DNA from: Nitrospira sp.
Lineage (GTDB): Bacteria; Nitrospirota; Nitrospiria; Nitrospirales; Nitrospiraceae
NCBI GenBank assembly: GCA_035968315.1
Contig: JAVYIN010000005.1
Location: forward strand, 744,001-808,000
Reading direction: 5' to 3'
Length of the DNA: 64,000 bases
The notes under the pieces are model-generated. The model was given only the letters and a program-made list of their open reading frames with translations. It was not told the origin of the DNA and did not search any database. How positions within the stretch are numbered: position 1 is the stretch's first letter; each line of letters opens with the position of its first letter. The position numbers and the translations under genes are program-made. Shown here piece by piece: positions 1 through 8,610 of this stretch.

Positions 1-120
1 AAGTCCTGTCGGGCGCACCACTCTTCGATCCTTTGCCATCCCGCACATTGCCTGACACATTCCCCCTTTCGATCGCGTTTTCCCCTTCCTTCTCCCCGCG
101 CGACGATTTAGGATAGGCCT

Positions 121-2334
121 ATGCCGACCTCCGCCCATCTCGCACACGACGATATCGACCGCATCGTGTCCGGCACACACTGGAATCCGCGTGCCGTCCT
201 GGGGCCGCACCCCACACCAGCCGGCCTGGCCATTCGCCTCTGGCAGCCCTTTGCCGAGGCCGTTGAAGTCGTGGTGGAGCAGCATCCGGCGCTCGCCATC
301 CCCGCCCAACGCATTCATGAGGCCGGGCTCTACGAAGCCGTCGTCCCTCGAGGACAGGAGCCGCTCCGCTACCGGGTGAGAACCAGCGGGCCTGACGGCC
401 TGGTAAGCGAGCACGACGATCCTTACGCCGTGCCACCGTTGCTGACCGATTTTGAATTGCACCTCTTTGCCGAAGGCACCTTCTATCGCGCCTACGACAC
501 GCTTGGCGCCCATGTCCGCACCGTCGAGGGCTCCACCGGCGTCCACTTTGTGGTGTGGGCTCCAAATGCCGCGCGTGTCAGCGTGGTGGGCGATTTCAAC
601 CGATGGGATGGGCGCTGCCATCCGATGACCAATCGAGGCGCGACAGGCCTGTGGGAACTCTTTGTCCCCGATCTGTCTGAACACACGCTCTACAAATACG
701 AAATCCGTCCAAGGGATCAGGACGCGCTGCTCGTGAAGGCCGACCCCTACGCACAGGCCGCCGAACTGCGTCCCCGCACAGCCTCCAAAGTTCGCACCCT
801 CTCCGGCTACACCTGGCACGATCACACCTGGATGAACGATCGCGCGACGCGGGATCCCTTGGCCAGCCCCTTCGCCATCTACGAAGTCCATCTCGGATCC
901 TGGATGCGGGTGCCGGAGGACCACAACCGCTGGTTGACCTATGCGGAGCTGGCCGACCGGCTCATCCCCTATGTGAAGGACCTGGGCTTCACACATCTTG
1001 AGTTGCTCCCCGTGACCGAACATCCGTTCGACGGGTCCTGGGGCTATCAGACCACCGGCTACTTTGCCGCAACCAGCCGGTATGGCGCCCCGGAAGATTT
1101 CATGGCCTTTGTCGATGCGGCGCATCAGGCCGGCATCGGCGTCATCATGGATTGGGCTCCCGCGCATTTCCCCGACGACCCGCACGGCCTCGCCCAATTC
1201 GACGGCACCCATTTGTATGATCATGCCGACCCCCGCCTCGGCTATCACCCGGATTGGCACAGCCGCATTTTTAATTACGACCGCGCGGAGGTCCGCAACT
1301 TTCTCCTGAACAGCGCGCTCTTTTGGCTCGATAAGTACCACATCGACGGGTTGCGCGTGGATGCCGTCGCCTCCATGCTCTACCTCGACTATGGGCGGAA
1401 GGCCGGCGAGTGGATTCCGAATGCGTTCGGCGGACATGAAAACCTCGGAGCCGTCACCTTCCTGAAAGAGCTGAACATTCTGGTCCATCGTGACTTTCCC
1501 GGTGCGGTCACGATTGCGGAAGAATCCACGTCCTGGCCGGGCGTGTCGCGCCCAACCTATACCGGCGGCCTCGGCTTCACCTTCAAGTGGAATATGGGGT
1601 GGATGCACGACTCGCTGGAGTATTTCCAGCACGACCCCGTCCATCGGCGGTTTCACCACAATCAGCTGACCTTTGGACTGCTCTACGCCTTCACTGAAAA
1701 TTTCGTCCTCGTCCTCTCCCACGACGAAGTCGTGCATGGAAAGGGCACACTTCTCAGCAAAATGGCAGGGGATCGCTGGCAGCAATGTGCCAATCTGCGG
1801 ACGCTCTATGGCTACCTCTACGGGCACCCAGGGAAAAAGATGCTGTTCATGGGCGGCGAAATCGGCCAATGGCGGGAATGGAATCACGATGGCAGCCTGG
1901 ATTGGCATCTGCGCGAGGATCCGTCGCATCGCGGCTTGCAACGGTACGTGCAGGATCTCAACCGGCTCTATCAGCAGGAACCGGCCTTATATGAAGCCGA
2001 TAATGACTGGACGGGGTTTCAGTGGATCGACTTCAGCGATGCGGACAACTCGGTGATCGCGTTCTTACGCAAACGGCCAGATTCGGCCGAGCATCTTGTC
2101 TGCGTGGGAAATTTCACCCCCATCCCCCGCGAGCACTACCGCATCGGCGTCCCGGCAGGAGGATGGTATCGCGAACTCCTCAATAGCGATGCGGCGCTCT
2201 ATGGGGGCAGCAATCTGGGCAACCAGGGCGGCGTGCAGGCCACTGCCAGCCCTTGTCACGGATTCCCCTATTCTCTGAGCCTGACGCTGCCCCCGCTCTC
2301 GATGCTCTTCCTCAAACCATCCCCTCAACCATAG
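121..2334 (+). CDS. glgB: 1,4-alpha-glucan branching enzyme
   Basis: This cytoplasmic enzyme makes the alpha-1,6 branches of glycogen. The 737 residues match the usual GlgB length. An N-terminal extension and a CBM48 module (about 120-220) precede the GH13 barrel. The catalytic residues are visible: nucleophile Asp414 in DGLRVDAVASM, acid/base Glu467 in IAEEST, and the transition-state Asp535 in LSHDEVVHGKG. The C-terminal beta domain ends normally. The start ATG follows an AGGA about 7 bases upstream. No other glycogen genes are next to it; the next gene downstream converges on it with a 7-base gap, so it is probably transcribed alone or with genes left of the window. Function is secure. Confidence 0.96.
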   Translation: MPTSAHLAHDDIDRIVSGTHWNPRAVLGPHPTPAGLAIRLWQPFAEAVEVVVEQHPALAIPAQRIHEAGLYEAVVPRGQEPLRYRVRTSGPDGLVSEHDDPYAVPPLLTDFELHLFAEGTFYRAYDTLGAHVRTVEGSTGVHFVVWAPNAARVSVVGDFNRWDGRCHPMTNRGATGLWELFVPDLSEHTLYKYEIRPRDQDALLVKADPYAQAAELRPRTASKVRTLSGYTWHDHTWMNDRATRDPLASPFAIYEVHLGSWMRVPEDHNRWLTYAELADRLIPYVKDLGFTHLELLPVTEHPFDGSWGYQTTGYFAATSRYGAPEDFMAFVDAAHQAGIGVIMDWAPAHFPDDPHGLAQFDGTHLYDHADPRLGYHPDWHSRIFNYDRAEVRNFLLNSALFWLDKYHIDGLRVDAVASMLYLDYGRKAGEWIPNAFGGHENLGAVTFLKELNILVHRDFPGAVTIAEESTSWPGVSRPTYTGGLGFTFKWNMGWMHDSLEYFQHDPVHRRFHHNQLTFGLLYAFTENFVLVLSHDEVVHGKGTLLSKMAGDRWQQCANLRTLYGYLYGHPGKKMLFMGGEIGQWREWNHDGSLDWHLREDPSHRGLQRYVQDLNRLYQQEPALYEADNDWTGFQWIDFSDADNSVIAFLRKRPDSAEHLVCVGNFTPIPREHYRIGVPAGGWYRELLNSDAALYGGSNLGNQGGVQATASPCHGFPYSLSLTLPPLSMLFLKPSPQP

Positions 2335-2341
2335 CCTGAAT

Positions 2342-2890
2342 CTACTTCGATGCCGGAGGCGGCGTTTTCACGTCGAGGACCTTTACATCGAAGTACAGCG
2401 TCTTCCCCGCCAGCGGATGATTGAAGTCGAGCACCACGGTGTCGGGTTTGACTTCTGTGACACGCAGTAACATCGACTGCCCATCAGGACCCTTGGCTTC
2501 CAACTCAGACCCCACCTTCCAGGCTTTCTCAGGCACCTGCGCTTTCTTCACTTCCTGAATCGCCTTGGGGTCGATCTCGCCGTAAGCATCAACCGGCTTC
2601 ACAACCACATGTTTCTTGTCACCGATCGCGAGGCCTTCGAGCGCCTTCTCCAAGCCAGGCACAATTTCCTGCGCGCCATGCGTATAGATCATCGGCTCGC
2701 GCCCAACGTTGGATTCCAACACATTCTTCTCATCCAGCTTCAACGTGTACTCCAGCGACACCAGCTTCCCTTTGGAAACCACTTGAGCGGACACCCCTTT
2801 GTGGGTCTCGGCCTGAAGCGGAGCCCCAACCATGCTCATGCCGGCTAACGCCACCACGCACACCGCCATCCGGGAATATTGACGAATCAT
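2342..2890 (-). CDS. Periplasmic SlyD-like FKBP peptidyl-prolyl isomerase
   Basis: This is a predicted proline cis-trans isomerase/chaperone of 182 residues. The start chosen here has AGGAGG 8 bases upstream; the open frame continues 49 codons further 5' without a better site. Residues 1-27 form a signal peptide ending LQA, so the protein acts outside the inner membrane. The rest has SlyD architecture: an FKBP half beginning VSLEYTLKLDE, EPMIYTHGAQEIVPGLEKAL, then an insert-in-flap segment with DAYGEIDP, and a closing strand around VLDFNHPLAGKTLYFDV. Most SlyD proteins are cytoplasmic, so the exported form is mildly unusual. It converges tightly on glgB. The family is certain, the client proteins unknown. 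Confidence 0.9.
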   Translation of the reverse strand: MIRQYSRMAVCVVALAGMSMVGAPLQAETHKGVSAQVVSKGKLVSLEYTLKLDEKNVLESNVGREPMIYTHGAQEIVPGLEKALEGLAIGDKKHVVVKPVDAYGEIDPKAIQEVKKAQVPEKAWKVGSELEAKGPDGQSMLLRVTEVKPDTVVLDFNHPLAGKTLYFDVKVLDVKTPPPASK

Positions 2891-3070
2891 CGTAACACCC
2901 TCCTCAAGTACAATTGGAATAGGCTGGAGAAGCCGCACGGAGCAGATGATCCGGAGGGCGATTGAATCCAGGCTATCGTGAAAATGTGTCCGACACGTTA
3001 TCACAGACGGAGGCTGCGAGACGAGCCCTCTGGTCAAGAAGGATACAGCGCGAACGCGACGGCCGACTCG

Positions 3071-3637
3071 CTACCAGGATCGGAAGGGACCGGAATCGAG
3101 ATGGACAAACTTGGAGCGCGGATAGTAGCCGACCCCGCCAAAACCTAACTCCAGCGCCACCTGCCTGATGACCTTGGGGTGGATGCCGGGGATTTGGAGA
3201 TCGATGGCTTGCCCTTGCATGTGCAGGCTGTTTCGAGCCGCACGCCGGCCGCTGCGAACCAGCTTCGCGTTATACTCAGGCGACCGATACCCTGAAATAA
3301 TATGGATTTCCCGATCGCCGCCCAATTGTTTCTGGACGAGATTCACATGTTCCAAGACCCGCACGTCGATCACCGACACTTCTCCCGTCGCATGGCAGCG
3401 GAAAATATGATTCACGTCGTCCAACGCCTCAAGATCGTACTCTCCCGCCTCGTTGCGGTAAGTCACCGTCAGCCGCTCGTCCGTCCAGACATTGAGAAAG
3501 GTCAGCTGCCCTTCGGGCAACTGATTGGCTCGCACGCGGGCGGGACTCAGCGCATGCACAGCCCCCATCACGAGGCCGGCCACAGCGGTGCGCAAGAGTG
3601 TGCGTCGGGTCCAGGCCCAGTCGGATTCACGATTCAC
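3071..3637 (-). CDS. Exported DUF882/YcbK-like peptidase M15-type protein
   Basis: The 188-residue product resembles the YcbK/DUF882 family, related to zinc D-Ala-D-Ala carboxypeptidases (M15), and so is probably a cell-wall enzyme. An N-terminal twin-arginine-like stretch (TRRTLLRTAVAG) with a hydrophobic run suggests export, perhaps by Tat. The putative zinc ligands are present: a His and Asp in HMQGQAIDL and the His in FVHLDSGP; GYRSPEYN is the usual preceding motif. I chose a GTG start at 3637 because a GGAG lies 10 bases upstream and the signal begins soon after; an ATG at 3703 in the same frame is an alternative but has no visible ribosome site. Substrate not established. Confidence 0.85.
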   Translation of the reverse strand: MNRESDWAWTRRTLLRTAVAGLVMGAVHALSPARVRANQLPEGQLTFLNVWTDERLTVTYRNEAGEYDLEALDDVNHIFRCHATGEVSVIDVRVLEHVNLVQKQLGGDREIHIISGYRSPEYNAKLVRSGRRAARNSLHMQGQAIDLQIPGIHPKVIRQVALELGFGGVGYYPRSKFVHLDSGPFRSW

Positions 3638-3889
3638 AAGAACACGTCTCCAGCAGAAGGTGCGTTGCAGATCACCGGCAGCAAACGACGGCGTTTGTAC
3701 CAAAAAGCACCGCGCGGGTCAATCGGAATTTGCCGCCTGTATCCTGCCGCATTCTCCGGGGCTGCCGCGCTCCGATACGAAACGCCGCCCCCTCCGTGCC
3801 ACTGCGCCTAAACGATTTCTTTCTAGACAGCATGGGAAATGACGCGTCATAATATAACTACTTAACGTGTTGAAGGACGAAGACTCTTC

Positions 3890-4255
3890 ATGGCTACCAT
3901 TCTGGTTATCGACGACGAAGAATCCATCCGCACCCTGCTCAGAGATATTCTGACCAAAGCCGGCTATCGCGTGCTGGAAGCCAGCGACGGCCGGGAAGGC
4001 CTCGCCACCTATCAAAAAGAACCGGTCGATCTCGTCATCATGGATCTCTTGATGCCGAACACCGATGGCCTTGAGGCCACTTTGCAGCTCACACGGGAAT
4101 ATGTCGACGCCAAAGTCATCGCCATTACCGGCGCACAAGGCGACCGCAACTTTCTCGACGTGGCCAATCTTTTCGGCGCGCGCCGGACCTTTCATAAGCC
4201 GTTCGACATCGCCCAGCTGCTGCAAGCCGTGCGCGAAGAACTCGCCGCCGCCTAG
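3890..4255 (+). CDS. Stand-alone response regulator receiver (CheY-like)
   Basis: This single receiver domain of 121 residues has no output domain. The acidic pair Asp9/Asp10 (VIDDEES), the phospho-acceptor Asp52 (IMDLLMP), Thr80 (AITG) and Lys103 (HKPFD) are all in place, so it should be phosphorylatable. It must signal by protein contact, as CheY or Spo0F does. No histidine kinase is adjacent. The nearby downstream gene encodes a PilZ protein about 100 bases further on the same strand, which hints at motility or cyclic-di-GMP signalling but does not prove it. Confidence 0.93.
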   Translation: MATILVIDDEESIRTLLRDILTKAGYRVLEASDGREGLATYQKEPVDLVIMDLLMPNTDGLEATLQLTREYVDAKVIAITGAQGDRNFLDVANLFGARRTFHKPFDIAQLLQAVREELAAA

Positions 4256-4358
4256 CGGCCCTCACGGCGCCTTCGGCAGCACATGGGCGAATAATCCATC
4301 GTGATCCACGCAGGCCGGATCCGCGTCATGCCGCCTCTCTGTCGAGAAGGACACACCG

Positions 4359-4706
4359 ATGGGATATGAGAGAAAAGCCACCCGCTTTACGGTCAACTTG
4401 AGCGGCACATTTGCCGGAGAACAGCTGGCCGGTCAGGGCACCATCACCACTCTCTCCATGGGCGGCTGCAGCATCGACTCGACCATTACCCTCACCATTC
4501 ACAGCACGGTGGGGCTCCATATTCACATTCCTGATTCTCTCCATCCCCTGGAGATCGAGCAAGCTATCGTCCGGTGGGCCTGCGGCAACCTGTTCGGTTT
4601 GGAATTCGAGCGCCTGTCACAATCCGAAACCGATCGACTCCACCATTTACTCCATAATTTGGAGCAAGGCCCTCCGGCCGCCATGCCCCATCCCGCCGCC
4701 CCCTAG
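4359..4706 (+). CDS. PilZ domain protein
   Basis: This small protein of 115 residues is a single PilZ domain, the common bacterial receptor for cyclic di-GMP. The N-terminal basic start (GYERKATRF) and the central TTLSMGGCSI resemble the RxxxR and D/NxSxxG signatures, though the first is degenerate (only ERKATR), so nucleotide binding is not certain. The C-terminal helix follows LFGLEFERLS, the usual end of the barrel. It lies about 100 bases after the receiver gene and could share its transcript. A second PilZ protein sits at 42284-42598. Confidence 0.87.
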   Translation: MGYERKATRFTVNLSGTFAGEQLAGQGTITTLSMGGCSIDSTITLTIHSTVGLHIHIPDSLHPLEIEQAIVRWACGNLFGLEFERLSQSETDRLHHLLHNLEQGPPAAMPHPAAP

Positions 4707-4797
4707 ACAAAACCAGCCAATACTCCGTTACAATCACACGAGGCACATCACTCGCCCACGTAATACTCTCTCGCCTGAAAATCGGGGAGCCTATTCG

Positions 4798-5274
4798 GTG
4801 AACAGGTCCGACTCAACAAGACGAGTGCCGTTATGCCCGGATCGAACCAACTTGGCGATCGCCGTGTGGATTGGCGTCATTCTCATGGCGGGCCTGCTGC
4901 CGTTGCGGAACTTCGTCGGCCATTCCCACTGGGAATCCATTCAATGGGCCATCCCGGCCAGCCAATGGCGCTCACACCGCTTTCAATTCGATGTCGTGGC
5001 CAACATCGGGCTCTTTTATCCATTAGGGCTGCTGCTCGCGCGGCGCATCCCGCTCACTGTCAGCAACCGCGCGCTCGTTATTATTGGAACAGGATTAGCA
5101 CTCTCGGCGGGAATCGAAGGGTTTCAAGTCTATTGCCACAACCGCCATCCGTCGCCCTATGACATCATGAGCAACGTAACGGGCACCGCACTGGGCCTTT
5201 GGACTGCGACGGCGGTCTTTTCGTGCCAGATGATGGAGCGATTGTTTCCCTCACCCTCCATCGGCGCCCAATAA
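4798..5274 (+). CDS. VanZ-family membrane protein
   Basis: The 158-residue product carries four hydrophobic segments and the VanZ pattern: a first helix (IAVWIGVILMAGLLP), FDVVANIGLFYPLGLLLA, a third helix ending in GIEGFQVY, and DIMSNVTGTALG before the last helix. The start is a GTG with GGGGAG 8 bases upstream. The same reading frame stays open 5' across the PilZ gene, but that part overlaps PilZ in another frame and looks non-coding. VanZ proteins confer low-level teicoplanin resistance in enterococci; for most bacterial members the role is unknown, and no glycopeptide-resistance genes are nearby. Confidence 0.82.
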   Translation: MNRSDSTRRVPLCPDRTNLAIAVWIGVILMAGLLPLRNFVGHSHWESIQWAIPASQWRSHRFQFDVVANIGLFYPLGLLLARRIPLTVSNRALVIIGTGLALSAGIEGFQVYCHNRHPSPYDIMSNVTGTALGLWTATAVFSCQMMERLFPSPSIGAQ

Positions 5275-5320
5275 CGGCACCAGGCAACACCACTGCCGGC
5301 ACAGGGTGCTCGTCCGGCCC

Positions 5321-6175
5321 CTACAGGCCGCTCGACAACTCCTTCCGCACCAGCGCCCGCATCATCACCGGATCGTTGTAGGCGACTTCGCTCAGGGCAT
5401 CCATGAGGTGCAGCCCTTTCGACGCCGCCAACTCCTTCGCCTTGGTCGAATTTTTGACGCTGAAACGCGCCACCGCCGGCTGGCCATTCACAATCTGGCA
5501 AGCCAGTATTTCACCGCTCACTTCCAGCGTCCCTCCCTGCTCGACCAGCGTCTTCGCTTGCGAGGGGCTGATCCCATGCAGCGCGGCAAATTCTTCCAAG
5601 CCGCCCGTTTCAACCAGCCGCCCGTCCGGCATAATGCAGAGCCGCTTGAAATGCGGCGACCAGTCCTTGCGGAAGTCGATGTATTTGATATCGCCGCCCT
5701 TCGCCACCGCCCGATCCAGCGTGCGATAGTCCAGCCCCAAGTTTTTCTGATCCAGCTTTTCCTTCAACTCATCCGGCAAGGCGCGGTGAAATACCTCATA
5801 GGCGGCCTGGGCCAAAGGAATCGCGCGCGCGCGGGCAAGCTGCTCAGCCTCGGCAAACTGCATCAAGTCGAGCACAAACGTCCGCTTCGGTTGTCCGCCC
5901 CCTGCCTCCACCACACACGCGAACATGCCCCGCGTCAGCAATCCGCCGATCTGCGGATAGACATAGGTGCCCCCCTCCGTCAACAACTGCGTCATCGTCT
6001 CGAGAGGGACATCATAACTTTCAGACAGAATCTTCGCGTGTCCCGGCAGATCTTCCGGATGCGTCATCGCACACACCGTGACATTCCCCGGTGCGTCGAA
6101 CTCCGAGTAGTCCTCGATCACGTTGTAGAGCACCGGCGCCTTCGGCTTATCGAGCTTCTTCTTGATCTTAAACAT
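5321..6175 (-). CDS. Conserved hypothetical protein, 284 aa
   Basis: I do not recognise this family. The product is soluble, with no signal peptide or membrane segment, begins with a lysine-rich stretch (MFKIKKKLDKPKAP) and is mixed alpha/beta in character. A strong ribosome site (AAGGGGA) precedes the ATG. Codon use matches the neighbours and the frame is intact over 855 bases, so it is a real gene. It follows the SagB-type gene on the same strand after about 80 bases that contain a repeat element, so co-transcription is possible. Confidence 0.75.
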   Translation of the reverse strand: MFKIKKKLDKPKAPVLYNVIEDYSEFDAPGNVTVCAMTHPEDLPGHAKILSESYDVPLETMTQLLTEGGTYVYPQIGGLLTRGMFACVVEAGGGQPKRTFVLDLMQFAEAEQLARARAIPLAQAAYEVFHRALPDELKEKLDQKNLGLDYRTLDRAVAKGGDIKYIDFRKDWSPHFKRLCIMPDGRLVETGGLEEFAALHGISPSQAKTLVEQGGTLEVSGEILACQIVNGQPAVARFSVKNSTKAKELAASKGLHLMDALSEVAYNDPVMMRALVRKELSSGL

Positions 6176-6190
6176 ATTTCCCCTTGGCTA

Positions 6191-6272
6191 GAGGTCAAAG
6201 GCACGAGGCAAGCGGGAGATTTCGGCAAAAACCTCGACACCTATTGCCTCTCGCCACTAGCCCCTTGCCTGC
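6191..6272. repeat. Degenerate Cys/Gly-codon-like CCTTGCC repeat block
   Basis: Short G/C-rich units of the type TTGCCTCTCGCC and GCCCCTTGCC occur around 6244-6270, with a near-inverted partner (GGCACGAGGCAAG) around 6200. The block forms the last codons of the SagB-type gene and the gap behind it. A close relative of the same unit is found inside that gene at 7191-7221. Confidence 0.5.
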
Positions 6273-8017
6273 CTATGTCCGTACGGCGGCAACGTCATCA
6301 ATCGCCGGTCTTCCACCGGGCCACCGACCGTAAAATGGTAGAGCGATTGGAACGACAATCCTTTCACCCCCACCATCTCATGGACGGGGTCGTCGAAGAA
6401 ACAGCCGATCCCCGTGCCCCGCACCCCGGCTGCCTCTGCCTCAAGATACAACACGTGCCCCAGCAGCCCCGCCTCCCAGAACAGCCGAGGATAAAACCAC
6501 GCCCCTGCCTGACGCAAGCGCCCTTCGAACTCGGCAAGCATACCCAAAGAAAACGCACTGTCGCCCGCAATCGCCTGATCGCAACTGACTTGAATGGCCG
6601 CACGCCTGGCATCCCCCTCCAGCAGCCAATAGAGCGGCAGAGGATCCGGACAGCCTTCCGGCTTGGTCCACGTCAACTCCTGACTCAATGATTCCCGAAT
6701 CAGCGGCAGCTTGGCTTCATCGCGCGCAAGCAGATACAACCCCGGCGTCAGGCCGTCCACCCGGTGCACGAAGATCATCAGATGAATCGATGGATCATAC
6801 GGCCATACATCCCACGGCATCGGCCGATCGAGCGGCGCACGTTCGGCATCCGGCATCACGCGCCGCAAAATCCGGAAGAACGTCGCGGCCGAAATCGATG
6901 TCCGCCCGTCGAACGACACCGCGCTCCGCCGCTGGCGGATGATCTGGCCGGCCAGGGGACCGACGTGAGGCGTGACGGGTGAACGGTGAGGCGTCTTGGA
7001 AGATGGAACGGAAAGAACGGTTTGCTCACAGGACAATTTCCACGATGCATCAGCCGTCTGATCGATCACATCCCAATGGACTCCGTGCTCACGGCTCAAC
7101 CGATTGGCTTTGCCGTGCCAGGGTCCACTAGCCAGCTCCTTCGCCACGGCAGAATCGAGACTGAGAGGGATCGCGCCCTCTCCATCTCCCGCCTCTTGCC
7201 CCTCGCCCCTTGCCCCTTGCCAAACGACACAGAGACAATCCGGATGCTCCGTCTCGACCTCGGCAAAATCATCGACGCGATTGGTGCCCAGCAACAGCGC
7301 CACCGTATTCTGCTCCACGCCGTCCAGCAGCGCCATCTTCCAGCCCAGCGTCGCCGCGGCAATCCGGGCCGTCCCGATGGCATGACCGACATCGTGATTG
7401 CAGTAGCGAAACGCCCGCTCGCCATACTTCCACGCTTCGCGCCAGTGGACAGACGTGAGCCCGAACAAAAAGGCACCGGGAGGAAAGGGCGCCAGGAGAC
7501 GAGCCATCTGCTCCGCAGAGAACTCAGCGCGGAACTCCACCCCATGTTCCTTCGGCGCGTAGTGATAGAGCCCCGGCGTGAGATCGAGACCCTCGACTCG
7601 CGGCAAGACAAGATAGCCTTCCGTCGGGTGCAGATTGCCGGACGATGGATTGTTCCGCAGCGCCCATTCCGACTCCCCCGCCTTTTTCCAAGCCGACAAA
7701 GCGAGGGCGAACTCAAGAAAACGCGAGATGGTGCGCAGGCTGACAGGCTGACACGCGACAGCGCCCTGCTCATAGATGGCATCGTACGATGGCGAAAGCG
7801 GCTCCTCATCCGGCTTTAGCAGCGGCAGCGGGATCAGCGGCGCGCCAGCAAATCGCCGAAACGGATCAGGCTGATTGGCCCAATCCAAATAGCCAAGGGA
7901 GCGGGAGTATCGATTGAAATGATGCTTGGTCTGAAGATGATAGCGAATGACCCGATCGATTGGATCGGTCGAGGCGGAATCTGTCTCGGTAGCTGGGAAA
8001 GGCTGTTCGTTGCTCAT
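6257..8017 (-). CDS. SagB-type nitroreductase, two fused domains
   Basis: The product has 586 residues and two copies of the SagB/nitroreductase-like fold: one at about 80-275 (NNPSSGNLHPTEGYLV, then the R..Y.N.D.GHA core) and one at about 355-570 (RRSAVSFDGRTSIS, GLYLLARD, and the RLFWEAGLLGHVLYLEAEA core). SagB enzymes are FMN-dependent dehydrogenases that oxidise azolines in peptide natural products; tandem-domain versions in environmental bacteria mostly have no known substrate. No YcaO or precursor gene is nearby, so azole peptide synthesis is not supported. The inter-domain linker and the C-terminal residues are encoded by G/C-rich repeat units, which suggests that repeats were inserted in frame. 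Cytoplasmic. Confidence 0.85.
   Translation of the reverse strand: MSNEQPFPATETDSASTDPIDRVIRYHLQTKHHFNRYSRSLGYLDWANQPDPFRRFAGAPLIPLPLLKPDEEPLSPSYDAIYEQGAVACQPVSLRTISRFLEFALALSAWKKAGESEWALRNNPSSGNLHPTEGYLVLPRVEGLDLTPGLYHYAPKEHGVEFRAEFSAEQMARLLAPFPPGAFLFGLTSVHWREAWKYGERAFRYCNHDVGHAIGTARIAAATLGWKMALLDGVEQNTVALLLGTNRVDDFAEVETEHPDCLCVVWQGARGEGQEAGDGEGAIPLSLDSAVAKELASGPWHGKANRLSREHGVHWDVIDQTADASWKLSCEQTVLSVPSSKTPHRSPVTPHVGPLAGQIIRQRRSAVSFDGRTSISAATFFRILRRVMPDAERAPLDRPMPWDVWPYDPSIHLMIFVHRVDGLTPGLYLLARDEAKLPLIRESLSQELTWTKPEGCPDPLPLYWLLEGDARRAAIQVSCDQAIAGDSAFSLGMLAEFEGRLRQAGAWFYPRLFWEAGLLGHVLYLEAEAAGVRGTGIGCFFDDPVHEMVGVKGLSFQSLYHFTVGGPVEDRRLMTLPPYGHRQARG
6963..6994. repeat. In-frame GTGAGGCGT repeat unit inside the SagB-type gene
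   Basis: The 32 bases contain GTGAGGCGTGACGGGTGAAC followed by a second GTGAGGCGT. On the coding strand they give the low-complexity linker KTPHRSPVTPHVGPL just before the second nitroreductase domain. A similar unit (read on the other strand) lies between genes at 53904-53935. Confidence 0.5.
7191..7221. repeat. In-frame CCCCTTGCC tandem repeat inside the SagB-type gene
   Basis: About three and a half imperfect copies of a 7-9 base unit (TTGCCCCTCGCC, CCTTGCC) encode the Gly/Gln/Arg-rich stretch GARGEGQEAGDGEG between the two domains. The unit resembles the block at the 3' end of the same gene. Confidence 0.55.
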
Positions 8018-8157
8018 GGCTTGAATGCAGGCAGTCTACAGAGCGGGGAGAAGAAAAGTAAACGCATCTCCCACGCAGGAACACCTTCCTCATCCCATTG
8101 ACCTAGTTTTCACAATCCGCGTAGTATCTGCAGTCTCGTCACTATTGAGGATCTCCC

Positions 8158-8580
8158 ATGCAATTCGATGCCGCATTAGCAGCGCAAGATACATTCCGAC
8201 TGGCCGAAGCTGAGCTGGGTTCTGACTGGGACGCCGCCGTTGAGCTGGAGGAGACGTTTTCTTCCAACGCCGGAGCGACGGCGCGGGAAGCTTATGAAGG
8301 CTTACTCGGGCTCGCCGCGAGCCATCCCAAAGCCTATGCCTTCCAGGCCTTCTGCATCTACATCACCTGGCAGCAGGTGACGGAAGAAACCATCGCCCGC
8401 CATTTTGAGACCGGCATGCGCTTATCTGAATCCTATCTCGCCTCGCTGGACGGCAAGAATCAGCAGCACATCGCGTACGTCACGGAACTCTACGAATCGT
8501 TCCGCGCCGGGTTGGGGCTGGATGAAGAAGACGAGATCCAGGTCGAATTCAGGAAAGATACCCCAAAAGGTGGAGACTAG
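8158..8580 (+). CDS. Hypothetical protein, 140 aa
   Basis: I do not recognise this family. The product is acidic, soluble and largely helical, and the middle part (AREAYEGLLGLAASHPKAYAFQAFCIYI) has a TPR-like feel without a clear repeat. A GAGG ribosome site lies 8 bases before the ATG. It is divergent from the SagB-type gene across 140 bases, so both promoters probably lie in that gap. Confidence 0.7.
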   Translation: MQFDAALAAQDTFRLAEAELGSDWDAAVELEETFSSNAGATAREAYEGLLGLAASHPKAYAFQAFCIYITWQQVTEETIARHFETGMRLSESYLASLDGKNQQHIAYVTELYESFRAGLGLDEEDEIQVEFRKDTPKGGD

Positions 8581-8610
8581 AAGGCTGCGCGGAACCCGGT
8601 AGGAGATGCC

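Noticed and set aside
5306-6691. A 461-codon plus-strand frame
   Set aside because: It lies antisense to the 284-residue gene and the SagB-type gene, has Arg/His-rich non-protein-like composition, and lacks a ribosome site.
7001-8017. Azole/microcin-type peptide cluster around the SagB-type gene
   Set aside because: No YcaO, no dehydratase partner and no candidate precursor peptide were found nearby.
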